The translations under genes and the position numbers were made by a program. DNA of 64,000 bases from Burkholderiaceae bacterium (GTDB lineage: Bacteria; Pseudomonadota; Gammaproteobacteria; Burkholderiales; Burkholderiaceae_C): contig JACKLN010000006.1 of assembly GCA_024235855.1 (NCBI GenBank), forward strand, positions 62,001 to 126,000, given 5' to 3'. Below the pieces are notes generated by a model. It was not told the origin of the DNA. It saw only the letters and a list, made by a program, of their open reading frames with translations, and made no database searches. Below are positions 16,466 through 25,197 of this stretch, piece by piece. The first letter of the stretch is position 1. Each line of letters opens with the position of its first letter.

Positions 16466-17352
16466 AGCAGGTCCTTCGGATCGTCGAAGTGCGCCTCGAC
16501 GTCGGCCGGCAGCAGCTGGATCGTCGCCCGCAGGCCGGGCACGGCGCTCATCAGGGCCTGCTCCACCGAGGTGCGCAGCGCGGCGGCACGGCGCAGGCTC
16601 CAGTCGGCCGGCATGTGCATGTGCATGTCGACGAAGCGCCGGGCGCCTGCGCGCCGCGTGATCACGTGGTCGAAACGGATCGTGTCGTGTGCGAACTCGG
16701 CCAGCGTGGCCTGGATGCTGGCGACGACCTCGGGCTCCAGGGCGTGGTCCATCAACCCGTGCACGGAGCGTCCGATCAGGCCGACGGCCTCGCGCCCGAT
16801 GTTCAGCGCAACCGCGATCGCGATCACCGGGTCCAGCCAGAGCCAGCCGCTGAAGTGCACCGCCACCAGACCCACGACGACGCCGATGGACGTCCAGACA
16901 TCGGTGAACAGGTGCCGCGCATCGCCCTCCAGCGCCATCGAGCGCGCCTCGCGCGCCTTGCGCAGCATGGCCCAGGCCAGCGCGCCGTTCAGCGCCGTGG
17001 CCACCAGCGACAGGGCCAGGCCGATGCCCAGCTGCTCCAGCGGCTGCGGCGATATCAGCCGGTCGACCGCCGAGGCGATGATGGCCAGTGCCGCCACCAG
17101 GATCAGCACCCCTTCGAAGCCGCTGGAGAAGTACTCGGCCTTGTGGTGACCGTAGGGGTGCTCGTCGTCGGCCGGCTGCGCGGCCAGCGTGACCATCGCC
17201 AGCGCGAAGCTCGCACCGGCCAGGTTGACCAGCGACTCCAGTGCATCGGAGAGCAGACCCACCGAGCCGGTCAGCCACCAGGCGCCGGCCTTCAGCGCGA
17301 TGGTGGCCACTGCGACGACCACGGACAGCTTCAGGTAGGACGCGACTTGCAT
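16462..17352 (-). CDS. Cation diffusion facilitator family transporter
   Basis: A 296-residue inner-membrane CDF protein with about six hydrophobic segments and a soluble C-terminal domain. CDF proteins export divalent metals such as Zn, Fe, Co or Mn by proton antiport. Metal-site segments are LLSDALESLVNLAG in TM2 and HLFTDVWTSIGVVVG in TM5, and the loop HPYGHHKAEYFSSGFEG is typical. The cytoplasmic domain has VITRRAGARRFVDMHMHMP. Metal selectivity cannot be read with certainty. ATG 17352 is selected; an in-frame GTG 13 codons upstream is an alternative, and neither has a strong ribosome-binding site. It is co-transcribed with dtd. Confidence 0.92.
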   Translation of the reverse strand: MQVASYLKLSVVVAVATIALKAGAWWLTGSVGLLSDALESLVNLAGASFALAMVTLAAQPADDEHPYGHHKAEYFSSGFEGVLILVAALAIIASAVDRLISPQPLEQLGIGLALSLVATALNGALAWAMLRKAREARSMALEGDARHLFTDVWTSIGVVVGLVAVHFSGWLWLDPVIAIAVALNIGREAVGLIGRSVHGLMDHALEPEVVASIQATLAEFAHDTIRFDHVITRRAGARRFVDMHMHMPADWSLRRAAALRTSVEQALMSAVPGLRATIQLLPADVEAHFDDPKDLL

Positions 17353-17460
17353 GCGGACATTGTCGCCGGCACGTCTACCGATGGTCACAACCCGGCGTCG
17401 TCGGCTGCACGCGGTGTGACTAGGATCAGGACCATCCAGAACAACGTTGGAGCCATCGCC

Positions 17461-17865
17461 ATGTCCCGATCCATCACCGCACTCGCCGGCGCCGTGTCGG
17501 TCAGCCTGGTCCTGTCCACGATGCCGGTGCGCGTGCAGGCCGCGGGCGTCCCGGCCGAGGCTGTCGCGCAGGCCGAAGGGCTGCTGCCCGCGGCAGGCAC
17601 CGCGCGGCAGCAGCTGGCCTCGGCGCTGGCGCGGGACGACGTGGCGGCGGCGCTGCGCGCGCAGGGCGTGGACCCGGCGGCCGTGCAGGCGCGCGTGGAC
17701 AGCCTGACCGATGCGGAGGCGCAGGCGCTGGCCGCGCGCCTGGCCGACGCGCCGGCGGGTGGCAGCGACGTGCTGGGCACCATCGTCTTCCTCTTCGTGC
17801 TGCTGCTGATCACCGACATCCTCGGCTTCACGAAGGTGTTCCCGTTCACGCGTTCGATCCGCTGA
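17461..17865 (+). CDS. PA2779-family small exported membrane protein
   Basis: A 134-residue protein with an N-terminal hydrophobic signal (ITALAGAVSVSLVLSTMPV), an alanine-rich helical middle (VDPAAVQARVDSLTDAEAQA) and one C-terminal transmembrane segment (VLGTIVFLFVLLLITDILG) ending in the basic tail FTRSIR. This layout is that of the PA2779-type proteins of Pseudomonas and Burkholderiales, which occur as the first of a pair with a PA2778-type C39-like peptidase, as here. The function of the pair is not established. ATG 17461 begins the signal sequence. The stop lies inside the CTGA junction with the next gene. Confidence 0.85.
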   Translation: MSRSITALAGAVSVSLVLSTMPVRVQAAGVPAEAVAQAEGLLPAAGTARQQLASALARDDVAAALRAQGVDPAAVQARVDSLTDAEAQALAARLADAPAGGSDVLGTIVFLFVLLLITDILGFTKVFPFTRSIR

Positions 17866-18797
17866 GCAGGCGCGGTACCCTGCTGACGCTGCTGGCGCTC
17901 GCCGGCGGTGGTCTGCAGGGATGCGCGCAGCCGCCGAGACTGCCGCCGGGCCAGGGCGCCGTCGGCGTCGACGACGTCCCGTTCGTGCCCGGCGACGACG
18001 GCCTGTGCGGCCCGGCGGTGCTGGCCATGCTGCTCGCCCATGCCGGTGCACTCGCCCCGCTGGCCGAGCTCGTCGGCGCCGTCTACCTGCCCGGCCGCGC
18101 CGGCAGCCTGCAGGCGGAGATGCTGGCGGCGCTGCGCCGCCGGCAACAGCTGGCCGTGCCGGTCGACGGTGGCTGGCCGGCGCTGCGCGACGAGCTGGCG
18201 GCGGGCCTGCCGGTGGCGGCGCTGGTGAACCTGGCGCTGCCCTTGTGGCCCCGGTGGCACTACCTGGTCGTGACCGCCATCGACCCGTCGCGGGGTGCGG
18301 TGCGCGTGCACAGCGGCCAGGTGGCGAACGCCTGGTGGTCGACGGCCACCTTCGAATCGGTCTGGGCGCGCAGCGGGCGCTGGGCCTTCGTCGCCCCACG
18401 CACGGGCGTGCTGCCAGCTTCCGTCGACGAAGCGGCTGGCCTGCGTGCGCTGCTCGCGCTGGACCACAGCGCCGGCAGCGGGCCGGCCGCACTCTGGTGG
18501 CCGGCCGCGGCGCGGCGTTGGCCGGCCAGCCTGACGGCCCATGTCGGGGCTGCGCAGGCGCTGGAGGCGACGGGCGACACCACGGCCGCCATCGCGCTGC
18601 TGCGCGACGCCGCGCGCCGCCTGGACCGCGCGGTGCTGTGGAACAACCTGGGCGTGCTGCTGCTCGCGCGGGGCGACCTGGCCGGCGCCGAACAGGCCCT
18701 GGCGCGTGCCCTGGCCATCGCAGAGGCCACGGAGCCGGACTGGCTGCTTGCCGTGCGTGGATCAATCGCCGACCTGGCCGCGCGCCGATCCCGATGA
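17862..18797 (+). CDS. PA2778-family C39-like cysteine peptidase, lipoprotein, with TPR tail
   Basis: A predicted 311-residue lipoprotein. A bacteriocin-processing-like papain-fold peptidase domain spans about 45-200: catalytic Cys in VPGDDGLCGPAVLAMLL, His in WPRWHYLVVTAID. A tetratricopeptide-like helical pair follows (LWNNLGVLLLARGDLAGAEQ). No ATG, GTG or TTG precedes the peptidase core in frame, yet an uninterrupted stretch from CTG 17862 encodes SRRGTLLTLLALAGGGLQGC, a textbook lipoprotein signal with lipobox LQGC. The CTG overlaps the preceding stop as CTGA, just as other genes here overlap by ATGA or GTGA. I therefore annotate a CTG start by translational coupling. A start at GTG 17985 would remove the signal and the residues before PGDDGLCG. 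Confidence 0.75.
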   Translation: MSRRGTLLTLLALAGGGLQGCAQPPRLPPGQGAVGVDDVPFVPGDDGLCGPAVLAMLLAHAGALAPLAELVGAVYLPGRAGSLQAEMLAALRRRQQLAVPVDGGWPALRDELAAGLPVAALVNLALPLWPRWHYLVVTAIDPSRGAVRVHSGQVANAWWSTATFESVWARSGRWAFVAPRTGVLPASVDEAAGLRALLALDHSAGSGPAALWWPAAARRWPASLTAHVGAAQALEATGDTTAAIALLRDAARRLDRAVLWNNLGVLLLARGDLAGAEQALARALAIAEATEPDWLLAVRGSIADLAARRSR

Positions 18798-18824
18798 CGG
18801 GGGCGCGGGCCGGTCAGCGCCGGC

Positions 18825-20057
18825 TCAGCCCAGCGTCACGCGCGCGAACTTGCGCTTGCCCACCTGCACGACCAGCGTGCCGGCTTCAACTCTCAGGCCC
18901 TTGTCGCTGACCACGGCGCCATCCACGCGCACGCCACCCTGCTCGATGAGGCGCAGTGCCTCGCTGGTGGACGGCACCAGGCCGGCCTGCTTGAGCAGCG
19001 CGCCGATGCCCAGTGGGGCGCCGGACAGCGTCAGCTCGGGAATCTGGTCGGGGATGCCCCCACGCGAACGCAGTGCGAAGTCGGCCTCGGCGGCATTGGT
19101 GGCGGCGCGGCCATGGAAGCGCTCGGTGATCTCGCGCGCCAGCATCACCTTCGCGTCCTTGGGGTTGCGGCCGCCGGCGACCTCGGCCTTCAGCCCGGCA
19201 ATCTCGGCTTCGCTGCGGAAGGAGAGCAGCGTGTACCAGCGCCACATCAGCGTGTCGCTGATCGACAGCACCTTGGCGAACATGGTCGGCGCCGGCTCGG
19301 TGATGCCGATGGTGTTGCCCTTGCTCTTGGACATCTTGTCCACGCCGTCCAGCCCCTCGAGCAGCGGCATGGTCAGGATGCACTGCGGCTCCTGGCCCTC
19401 CTCCTGCTGCAGGTGACGGCCCATCAGCAGGTTGAAGGTCTGGTCGGTGCCACCGAGCTCGAGGTCGGACTTCAGCGCCACCGAGTCGTAGCCCTGCATC
19501 AGCGGATACAGGAACTCGTGCACGCTGATCGGCGTGCCCTCGCGGAAGCGGGTGCTGAAGTCCTCGCGCTCCATCATGCGCGCCACCGTGTACTTGGCGG
19601 CCAGCTTGATCATGCCGCGGGCGCCCAGCGGGTCGCTCCACTCGCTGTTCCAGCGCACCTCGGCGCGGTCCATGTCGATCACCAGGCCCACCTGGTCGAA
19701 GTAGGTCTTCGCGTTGGCCTCGATTTCCTCGCGCGTCAGCGGCGGGCGGGTGCTGTTGCGGCCGGACGGGTCCCCGATGGTGGTGGTGAAGTCGCCGATC
19801 AGCGGGATCACTACGTGCCCCAGGTCCTGCAGCTGGCGCATCTTGTTGAGCACCACGGTGTGGCCCAGGTGCAGGTCCGGCGCGGTGGGGTCCATGCCGA
19901 ACTTGACGCGCAGCGGCACGCCGGTGGCCTCGCTGCGCTGGAGCTTCTTCAGCCAGTCGGCCTCCGGCAGCAGCTGCTCGGCACCGCGACGCGTGATCGC
20001 CATCGCTTCCTGTACACGGTCGGAAGCGGATGCAAGCGCTGTAACCAGATCGGACAT
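18825..20057 (-). CDS. tyrS: Tyrosyl-tRNA synthetase
   Basis: A 410-residue class I aminoacyl-tRNA synthetase charging tRNA-Tyr. The HIGH-type motif is HLGHT at about 63-67 and the KMSKS loop at 241-245. The tyrosine pocket motif GGTDQ at 202-206 and a C-terminal S4 RNA-binding domain (about 345-405, with LIEQGGVRVDGAVVSDKG) are present. The chosen start is ATG 20057 (MSDLVTALAS); an in-frame ATG 13 codons upstream lies in the divergent promoter region and is less likely. Gene order with the divergent M23 peptidase, anmK and erpA is typical of Burkholderiales. Confidence 0.97.
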   Translation of the reverse strand: MSDLVTALASASDRVQEAMAITRRGAEQLLPEADWLKKLQRSEATGVPLRVKFGMDPTAPDLHLGHTVVLNKMRQLQDLGHVVIPLIGDFTTTIGDPSGRNSTRPPLTREEIEANAKTYFDQVGLVIDMDRAEVRWNSEWSDPLGARGMIKLAAKYTVARMMEREDFSTRFREGTPISVHEFLYPLMQGYDSVALKSDLELGGTDQTFNLLMGRHLQQEEGQEPQCILTMPLLEGLDGVDKMSKSKGNTIGITEPAPTMFAKVLSISDTLMWRWYTLLSFRSEAEIAGLKAEVAGGRNPKDAKVMLAREITERFHGRAATNAAEADFALRSRGGIPDQIPELTLSGAPLGIGALLKQAGLVPSTSEALRLIEQGGVRVDGAVVSDKGLRVEAGTLVVQVGKRKFARVTLG

Positions 20058-20172
20058 GACAAAGTTATCGGTATTTGTTCGCGGGATCGGGCCCATTGCA
20101 CGACGCTATACTCGGACCCTCGTTTTAGGGGGGGTCGACGGTGCGCCGCGGCCCGGCCGGCATGTGTGATGC
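20058..20172. promoter_or_regulatory. Divergent promoter region of tyrS and the M23 peptidase gene
   Basis: A 115-base region between two divergent genes. A good plus-strand -10 hexamer TATACT lies at 20107-20112, but I see no matching -35 at standard spacing. The sequence then runs through a G-rich stretch. No promoter for tyrS stands out. Confidence 0.3.
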
Positions 20173-21606
20173 ATGCCCTTCGGACCTGATTCTAGTGGCC
20201 TGACACCGTTGCGACCCGACCTTGCCGCCTCACTGACCCACCGGCTCCAGCGCCACGCGCAGCAGGCGCTGGCGTGGCATCGCGCCCACCAGAAGCTGGT
20301 GCACGGCAGCGTACTGGCCGGTCTGGTGGGCTTTTCGGCCCTGGCCTTCGGTGTGGCCCCGCTGGCGCCCGATGCCTCGGCCCTGCCGCAGCGGCTGGTG
20401 ACCGAGGAGATCGTGCCGGACGGGCTGCAGGCCCAGCTGGAAGCGCTCGAGGCGCTGGAACTCGACCTGACCCGGGCCGACCTGACCCGCAGCAGCGACA
20501 CGCCGCAGGGTCTGCTGGCGCGGCTGGGTGTGGTGGACGACGAGGCCGCGGCCTTTCTGCGCAAGGATCCGACCGCGCGGCGCCTGTTCCAGGGCCGTTC
20601 GGGCAAGATGGTGCAGGTCACCACCAATGACGCCGGCGCGCTGACGCAACTGGTGGCCCGCTACCCCGCCGAGCGCAGCCAGGACATGCTGACCCACTTC
20701 ACCCGCCTGACGGTGGAGAAGGTGGCCGACCAGTGGCTGGCCCGGCTGGACACCGCACCGCTGGAAACGCAGGTGCGCCTGGGCAGCGGCACCATCACCA
20801 GTTCGCTGTTCGCGGCGGCCGACGAGGCCCGCATCCCGGACCCGATCTCGATCCAGATCGCCGAGGTCTTCTCCAACGAGATCGACTTCCACCGCGAACT
20901 GCGCCAGGGCGACACCTTCAGCGTCGTCTATGAATCGCTGACCGCCGACGGCGAGCCCATCACCTGGAACAGCGGCACCGGCCGCGTGCTGGCGGCCGAG
21001 TTCGTCAATGCCGGCAAGGCCTACCACGCTGTCTGGTTCCCCGACGCCGGCAACGGCAAGGGCGGCTACTTCGCGCTGGACGGCAGCAGCAAGCAGCGCA
21101 CCTTCCTGACCAGTCCGATGGCGTTCTCGCGCGTGAGCTCCGGCTTCGCGATGCGCTTCCACCCGATCCTGAAGAAGTGGCGCGCGCACAAGGGCATCGA
21201 CTACGCGGCGCCGCGTGGCACGCCGATCCGCACCGTGGGCGCCGGCGTCGTCGAGTTCGCCGGCTGGCAGAACGGCTATGGCAAGGCGGTGGAGATCCGC
21301 CACGGCAACGGCAAGAGCACCTTCTACGCGCACATGAACCGCATCGACGTACGCAAGGGCCAGCGCGTGGACCAGGGCGACAACATCGGCCAGGTCGGCT
21401 CCACCGGCTGGTCCACCGGGCCGCACCTGCACTTCGAGTTCCGGGTCAATGGCAACCACCAGGATCCGCGCAAGCTGCTGAAGTCCGGCGAGACGGTGCA
21501 GCTGGCCGCCGCGCTGCGCCCCCGCTTCGAGCAGGTGGCGCAGGGCGTGAAGACGCAACTGCGCATCGCCGAATCCATGCGCGGCGTGACGGTCGACGCC
21601 GAGTAG
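20173..21606 (+). CDS. M23-family murein endopeptidase, MepM-like
   Basis: A 477-residue envelope zinc peptidase that cleaves peptidoglycan cross-links. One N-terminal membrane anchor (LVHGSVLAGLVGFSALAFGV, about 40-60) is followed by a regulatory region (about 90-310) with RQGDTFSVVYESLTADGEPI. The lytic domain has the zinc ligands HKGIDYAAPRGTPI (His near 338 and Asp near 342) and HLHFEFRVNG (near 417-422). The region FSRVSSGFAMRFHPILKKWR is characteristic of MepM/YebA. It lies 46 bases before anmK, fitting a joint role in cell-wall turnover. Confidence 0.93.
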   Translation: MPFGPDSSGLTPLRPDLAASLTHRLQRHAQQALAWHRAHQKLVHGSVLAGLVGFSALAFGVAPLAPDASALPQRLVTEEIVPDGLQAQLEALEALELDLTRADLTRSSDTPQGLLARLGVVDDEAAAFLRKDPTARRLFQGRSGKMVQVTTNDAGALTQLVARYPAERSQDMLTHFTRLTVEKVADQWLARLDTAPLETQVRLGSGTITSSLFAAADEARIPDPISIQIAEVFSNEIDFHRELRQGDTFSVVYESLTADGEPITWNSGTGRVLAAEFVNAGKAYHAVWFPDAGNGKGGYFALDGSSKQRTFLTSPMAFSRVSSGFAMRFHPILKKWRAHKGIDYAAPRGTPIRTVGAGVVEFAGWQNGYGKAVEIRHGNGKSTFYAHMNRIDVRKGQRVDQGDNIGQVGSTGWSTGPHLHFEFRVNGNHQDPRKLLKSGETVQLAAALRPRFEQVAQGVKTQLRIAESMRGVTVDAE

Positions 21607-21652
21607 GCACCACCTTCTGCCTGGCGGGCCCACGCGCCGCGCGCAACCACCG

Positions 21653-22750
21653 ATGACGACGCTGTATGCCGGGCTGATGTCCGGCACCTCGCTGGACGGC
21701 ATCGACGCCGTGCTGGTCGAGGCCGAACCAGCGGGCCAGCTGCTCGCCCACCACCACCAGCCGCTGCCGGCGGCGTTGCGCGACGAGCTCCTGGTCCTCA
21801 ACGCCGTCGGCGGGGCCGACGAGCTCGCCCGTGCCGCGCGGGCGGCGCGCGACCTGGCCGACGCCTATGCCGACAGCCTCGCCACCCTGCTCGACCAGGC
21901 CGGTGAACCGGCCCGCGGCGTGCGCGCCGTCGGCGCCCATGGTCAGACGGTGCGCCACTGCCCGGCCGAGGGCTACACCATCCAGCTCCTGGACGCGGCC
22001 CGTCTGGCGGAACGTGGCGGCATCGACGTCGTGGCCGACCTGCGCAGCCGCGACGTGGCCGCCGGTGGCCAGGGTGCGCCCTTGGTGCCGGCGTTTCATG
22101 CCGCCCGCTTTGGCCGTGCCGGGGAGGACGTGGCGGTGCTCAACCTGGGTGGCATCGCCAACCTCAGCCTGCTGGCGGCCGACGGCCACGTGAGCGGCTT
22201 CGACACCGGGCCGGCCAACGCGCTGCTCGACCACTGGGCACAGCGTCATCTGGGGCAGCCGTACGATGCGGACGGTCGGTGGGCGGCAGGCGGCCAAGTG
22301 TTGGCCGATCTGCTGGGCGCGCTGCGCGAGGAGCCCTACTTCGCATTGCAGCCACCCAAGAGCACCGGGCGTGATCTGTTCGAGCCCGGCTGGCTGCAGG
22401 CGCGTCTGGACCGGTTCCCGCCGGCGGCGCCACAGGACGTCATGGCCACGCTGCTGGCGCTGACCGCCTCGACCGTGATCGACGCGCTGCGCCTGCACGC
22501 TCCGAACACCACGCGTCTGCGCGTGTGCGGTGGCGGCGCGTTCAATGCCAGCTTGATGACGGCGCTGGCGGCCGGACTGCCCGGCGTCGACGTTCAGGAC
22601 ACGAGCGCCGACGGCGTGGCGCCGGACCATGTCGAGGCCTGGGCCTTCGCATGGCTGGCGCAGGCCTTCGTGGAACGGCGGCCGGGCAACCTGCCGGCGG
22701 TCACCGGCGCGAGCGGCCCACGCGTGCTGGGCGCCCTCTACCCCACCTAG
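21653..22750 (+). CDS. anmK: Anhydro-N-acetylmuramic acid kinase
   Basis: A 365-residue sugar kinase of the hexokinase/actin fold. It converts 1,6-anhydro-MurNAc from recycled murein to MurNAc-6-phosphate in the cytoplasm. The family signature MSGTSLDGIDAVLVE opens the protein; AVGAHGQTVRHCP, VLNLGGIANLS and FDTGPANALLDHW are the sugar- and ATP-binding elements, and LRVCGGGAFNASLM is in the C-terminal half. Length is normal. It follows a murein endopeptidase gene, so recycling and hydrolysis are encoded together. Confidence 0.96.
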   Translation: MTTLYAGLMSGTSLDGIDAVLVEAEPAGQLLAHHHQPLPAALRDELLVLNAVGGADELARAARAARDLADAYADSLATLLDQAGEPARGVRAVGAHGQTVRHCPAEGYTIQLLDAARLAERGGIDVVADLRSRDVAAGGQGAPLVPAFHAARFGRAGEDVAVLNLGGIANLSLLAADGHVSGFDTGPANALLDHWAQRHLGQPYDADGRWAAGGQVLADLLGALREEPYFALQPPKSTGRDLFEPGWLQARLDRFPPAAPQDVMATLLALTASTVIDALRLHAPNTTRLRVCGGGAFNASLMTALAAGLPGVDVQDTSADGVAPDHVEAWAFAWLAQAFVERRPGNLPAVTGASGPRVLGALYPT

Positions 22751-22765
22751 GCAGGGCCGCCCCGG

Positions 22766-23140
22766 TCAGACCGAGAACGACGAACCGCAGCCGCAGGTGG
22801 TGGTGGCGTTCGGGTTCTTGATCACGAACTGCGCGCCCTGCAGGTCTTCCTTGTAGTCGATCTCGGCCCCCACGAGGTACTGCAGGCTCATGGCGTCGAT
22901 CAGCAGCGTGACGCCGTTCTTAGACATCTGCGTGTCATCGTCGTTGACGATCTCGTCGAAGGTGAAGCCGTACTGGAAGCCGGAGCAGCCGCCGCCCTGC
23001 ACGAACACACGCAGCTTCAGTTCCGGGTTGCCTTCTTCGGCCACCAGGTCGGCCACCTTGGCCGCCGCACTGTCCGTGAAGACGAGCGGCACGGGCATCT
23101 CGTCGGTGGCGGGGGTCAGGTTCTCGGCAATCGCGTTCAT
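22766..23140 (-). CDS. erpA: Iron-sulphur cluster insertion protein ErpA
   Basis: A 124-residue A-type carrier that delivers Fe-S clusters to apoproteins. The three ligand cysteines are visible: Cys52 in QGGGCSGFQYGF and the C-terminal pair Cys116 and Cys118 in TCGCGSSFSV. The N-terminal FTDSAAAKVADLVAEEGNPELKL is standard. Convergent with anmK (15-base gap) and 16 bases downstream of the bactofilin gene on the same strand. Confidence 0.96.
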   Translation of the reverse strand: MNAIAENLTPATDEMPVPLVFTDSAAAKVADLVAEEGNPELKLRVFVQGGGCSGFQYGFTFDEIVNDDDTQMSKNGVTLLIDAMSLQYLVGAEIDYKEDLQGAQFVIKNPNATTTCGCGSSFSV

Positions 23141-23156
23141 GGTCTTCCTCGGGGAA

Positions 23157-23555
23157 TCAGGCGTCGTTGGCAGCGGCCAGGGTCAATGCAGGTCGTTCGG
23201 TGGCCTTCAGCGGCTTCAATTCGCCGTCGATGGTGGCACCCGGGTGCATCTCGAGCACTTCGTACTGCACGTCACCCACCACGCTGGCCTTGGGTTGGAG
23301 CTCCAGCATCTCGGTGGACGTCACGGGCCCGCACACACTCCCATTGATGATCACATGCGCGGCCTTGACCTTGCCATGGACCCGGGCTTTTTCGCTGATC
23401 ACGACCAGGCTGCCGGCCTCCGGCTCGGCCGTGACGTCACCCTGGATCTCGCCATCGATGCGCAGGCCATCGGCAAACCGGAGCTCACCGCGCAGCACGG
23501 TGCTGTCGCCGACCAGCGTGCGGATGGGCGCATGCGCCTTGCGTGAGAACAGCAT
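23157..23555 (-). CDS. Bactofilin family protein
   Basis: A 132-residue polymer-forming cytoskeletal protein. The right-handed beta-helix core of short repeats is visible from about residue 15 to 115 (VLRGELRFADGLRIDGEIQG and, further on, VHGKVKAAHVIINGSVCGPV). A short N-terminal tail FSRKAHAPIRT and a hydrophilic C-terminal tail flank it. Bactofilins form filaments on the membrane that organise shape or murein enzymes. The neighbourhood here (M23 peptidase, anmK) fits a wall-related role. Confidence 0.93.
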   Translation of the reverse strand: MLFSRKAHAPIRTLVGDSTVLRGELRFADGLRIDGEIQGDVTAEPEAGSLVVISEKARVHGKVKAAHVIINGSVCGPVTSTEMLELQPKASVVGDVQYEVLEMHPGATIDGELKPLKATERPALTLAAANDA

Positions 23556-23576
23556 CGGGTCGTCTCCTACGGCGAA

Positions 23577-24290
23577 TCAGGGAAGCGTGAGCGTCTGGCT
23601 CGCCTGCACCACACCGTCGCCGTCGGTGATGCGGGCCTGCACGGTTTTTAGCACGACCGCCTGCGGGTGCTCGATGACACCTTCCAGGCGCGCGTACTGG
23701 CGCATCTGCAGCGGCTGCGGGCCGGCGGGCAGCCCGGCGGTCCAGGCCTGGCCGGCGAGCATGCCGGACAAGCGGATGTCGTAGCGGCCCTCGAAGGGCG
23801 GAGGCGAACGGCCGGGCTGCATCAGCAGCAGCTGGAACCGGGTCTGCCCGGGTGCGACCGACTCGGCGTGCAGCGCGCGCACCTGCAGGCGGCTGCCTCC
23901 GGCGGCCGGCAGCAGGCGCTCGAAGAAGCCCAGATCGGCTTCCAGCGCCAGCTGGCGCGTCTGCGCCTGGCGCAGTTCCTCGGTCAGCCGCTCCTGTGCC
24001 GCACGTTCGGCCTTCAGCAGGCCATCGGCCGCGTTGGCGATCGACTGCGCCCGGTCGCGCTCCTCGCGCAGCGCAGCCACCTCGGCACGCAGGCGGACCA
24101 CCTCGTCGCGCAGGCCGGCGTCGACACCGGCGAGTTCCTTGCCCGTCTCGAAGGCCCACAGCGCCAGCGCACCGGAGAAACCCAGAACGAGCGCAGCCAC
24201 CGCCCAGCGCAACGGCCAGGGCAGGTGGCTGCGGACGATGACACGCGGCGCGCTGACGGAAAGTCGGCGCCGCAGCAGTTTCCAGCGCAT
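23577..24290 (-). CDS. DUF6776-like membrane-anchored coiled-coil protein
   Basis: A 237-residue protein with a cytoplasmic basic N-terminus (MRWKLLRRRLSV), one transmembrane segment (WAVAALVLGFSGALALWAF, about 30-48), a heptad-rich coiled coil (about 55-125, LRAEVAALREERDRAQSI) and a compact C-terminal domain (about 130-237) with FQLLLMQPGRSPPPFEGRY. This is the layout of a Burkholderiales family found beside bactofilin genes. It probably faces the periplasm and may work with the bactofilin, but no function is established. It sits 21 bases upstream of the bactofilin start. Confidence 0.8.
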   Translation of the reverse strand: MRWKLLRRRLSVSAPRVIVRSHLPWPLRWAVAALVLGFSGALALWAFETGKELAGVDAGLRDEVVRLRAEVAALREERDRAQSIANAADGLLKAERAAQERLTEELRQAQTRQLALEADLGFFERLLPAAGGSRLQVRALHAESVAPGQTRFQLLLMQPGRSPPPFEGRYDIRLSGMLAGQAWTAGLPAGPQPLQMRQYARLEGVIEHPQAVVLKTVQARITDGDGVVQASQTLTLP

Positions 24291-24368
24291 GGGCTCCGGG
24301 GCGGCGGCCGCCGCGGGTGCGTGCGGCCGTCGGTGGCGGGCAGCGGCGTGCGCCGCCCGCGGCCGGGA

Positions 24369-24761
24369 TCAGCGCTTGCTGAACTGCTTGCGACGGCGGG
24401 CGCCGTGCAGGCCCACCTTCTTGCGCTCGACCTCGCGGGCATCGCGGGTCACGAAGCCGGCGTGGCTGAGCTCGGGCTTGAGCGCCGCGTCGTAGTCGAT
24501 CAGCGCACGGGTGATACCGTGGCGCACCGCGCCGGCCTGGCCGCTTTCGCCGCCGCCATGCACGTTGACCTTGATGTCGAAGGCCGCGTCGTTGGCCGTG
24601 AGCATCAGCGGCTGCTTGACGATCATGATCGAGGTCTGGCGGCCGAAGTACTGGTCGATCGGCTTGCCGTTGACCGTGATCTGGCCGGTGCCCTTCTTGA
24701 TGAAGACACGCGCCACCGACGACTTGCGGCGGCCGGTGCCGTAGTTCCACTGTCCGATCAT
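24369..24761 (-). CDS. rpsI: 30S ribosomal protein S9
   Basis: A 130-residue ribosomal protein. Family features are GTGRRKSSVARVFIKKGTG near the N-terminus, the middle HGGGESGQAGAVRHGITRAL, and the conserved C-terminal tail HGARRRKQFSKR that reaches the P-site tRNA. ATG 24761 (MIGQWNYGTG) is chosen because the upstream extension of the frame overlaps rplM. It is 7 bases behind rplM, the universal L13-S9 operon. Confidence 0.98.
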   Translation of the reverse strand: MIGQWNYGTGRRKSSVARVFIKKGTGQITVNGKPIDQYFGRQTSIMIVKQPLMLTANDAAFDIKVNVHGGGESGQAGAVRHGITRALIDYDAALKPELSHAGFVTRDAREVERKKVGLHGARRRKQFSKR

Positions 24762-24768
24762 CGCGTCC

Positions 24769-25197
24769 TCACAGTTCCAGGGTCTTGGGCTGCTGGGCGG
24801 TGTGCGGGTGCGTGGCACCGGCGTAGACCTTCAGCTTCTTGATCATCGCGTAGCCCAGCGGGCCCTTGGGCAGCATGCCCTTGACCGCCTTCTCGAGCGC
24901 ACGACCCGGGTGGCGGGCCTGCATGTCCTTGAAGGAGGTGGCATAGATGCCGCCCGGGAAACCGGAGTGGCGGTAGTAGATCTTGTCGGTGCTCTTGGCA
25001 CCCGTGACACGGATCTTGTCGGCGTTGACGACGACGATGAAATCACCGGTGTCGACGTGAGGCGTGTAGATGGCCTTGTGCTTGCCGCGCAAACGGAGTG
25101 CCACTTCGCTGGCAACACGTCCGAGCACCTTGTCGGTGGCGTCAATCACGTACCACTCGTGCTTCACCTCGGCCGGCTTGGCGCTGAAGGTCTTCAT
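24769..25197 (-). CDS. rplM: 50S ribosomal protein L13
   Basis: A 142-residue ribosomal protein with the usual start MKTFSAKPAEVKHEWYVIDA and the motifs VLGRVASEVALRLRGKHKA, YYRHSGFPGG and MLPKGPLGYAMIKKLKVYAG. ATG 25197 is chosen; 21 upstream in-frame codons belong to the leader. It is first gene of the L13-S9 operon. In other bacteria this operon is autoregulated through the mRNA leader. Confidence 0.98.
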   Translation of the reverse strand: MKTFSAKPAEVKHEWYVIDATDKVLGRVASEVALRLRGKHKAIYTPHVDTGDFIVVVNADKIRVTGAKSTDKIYYRHSGFPGGIYATSFKDMQARHPGRALEKAVKGMLPKGPLGYAMIKKLKVYAGATHPHTAQQPKTLEL

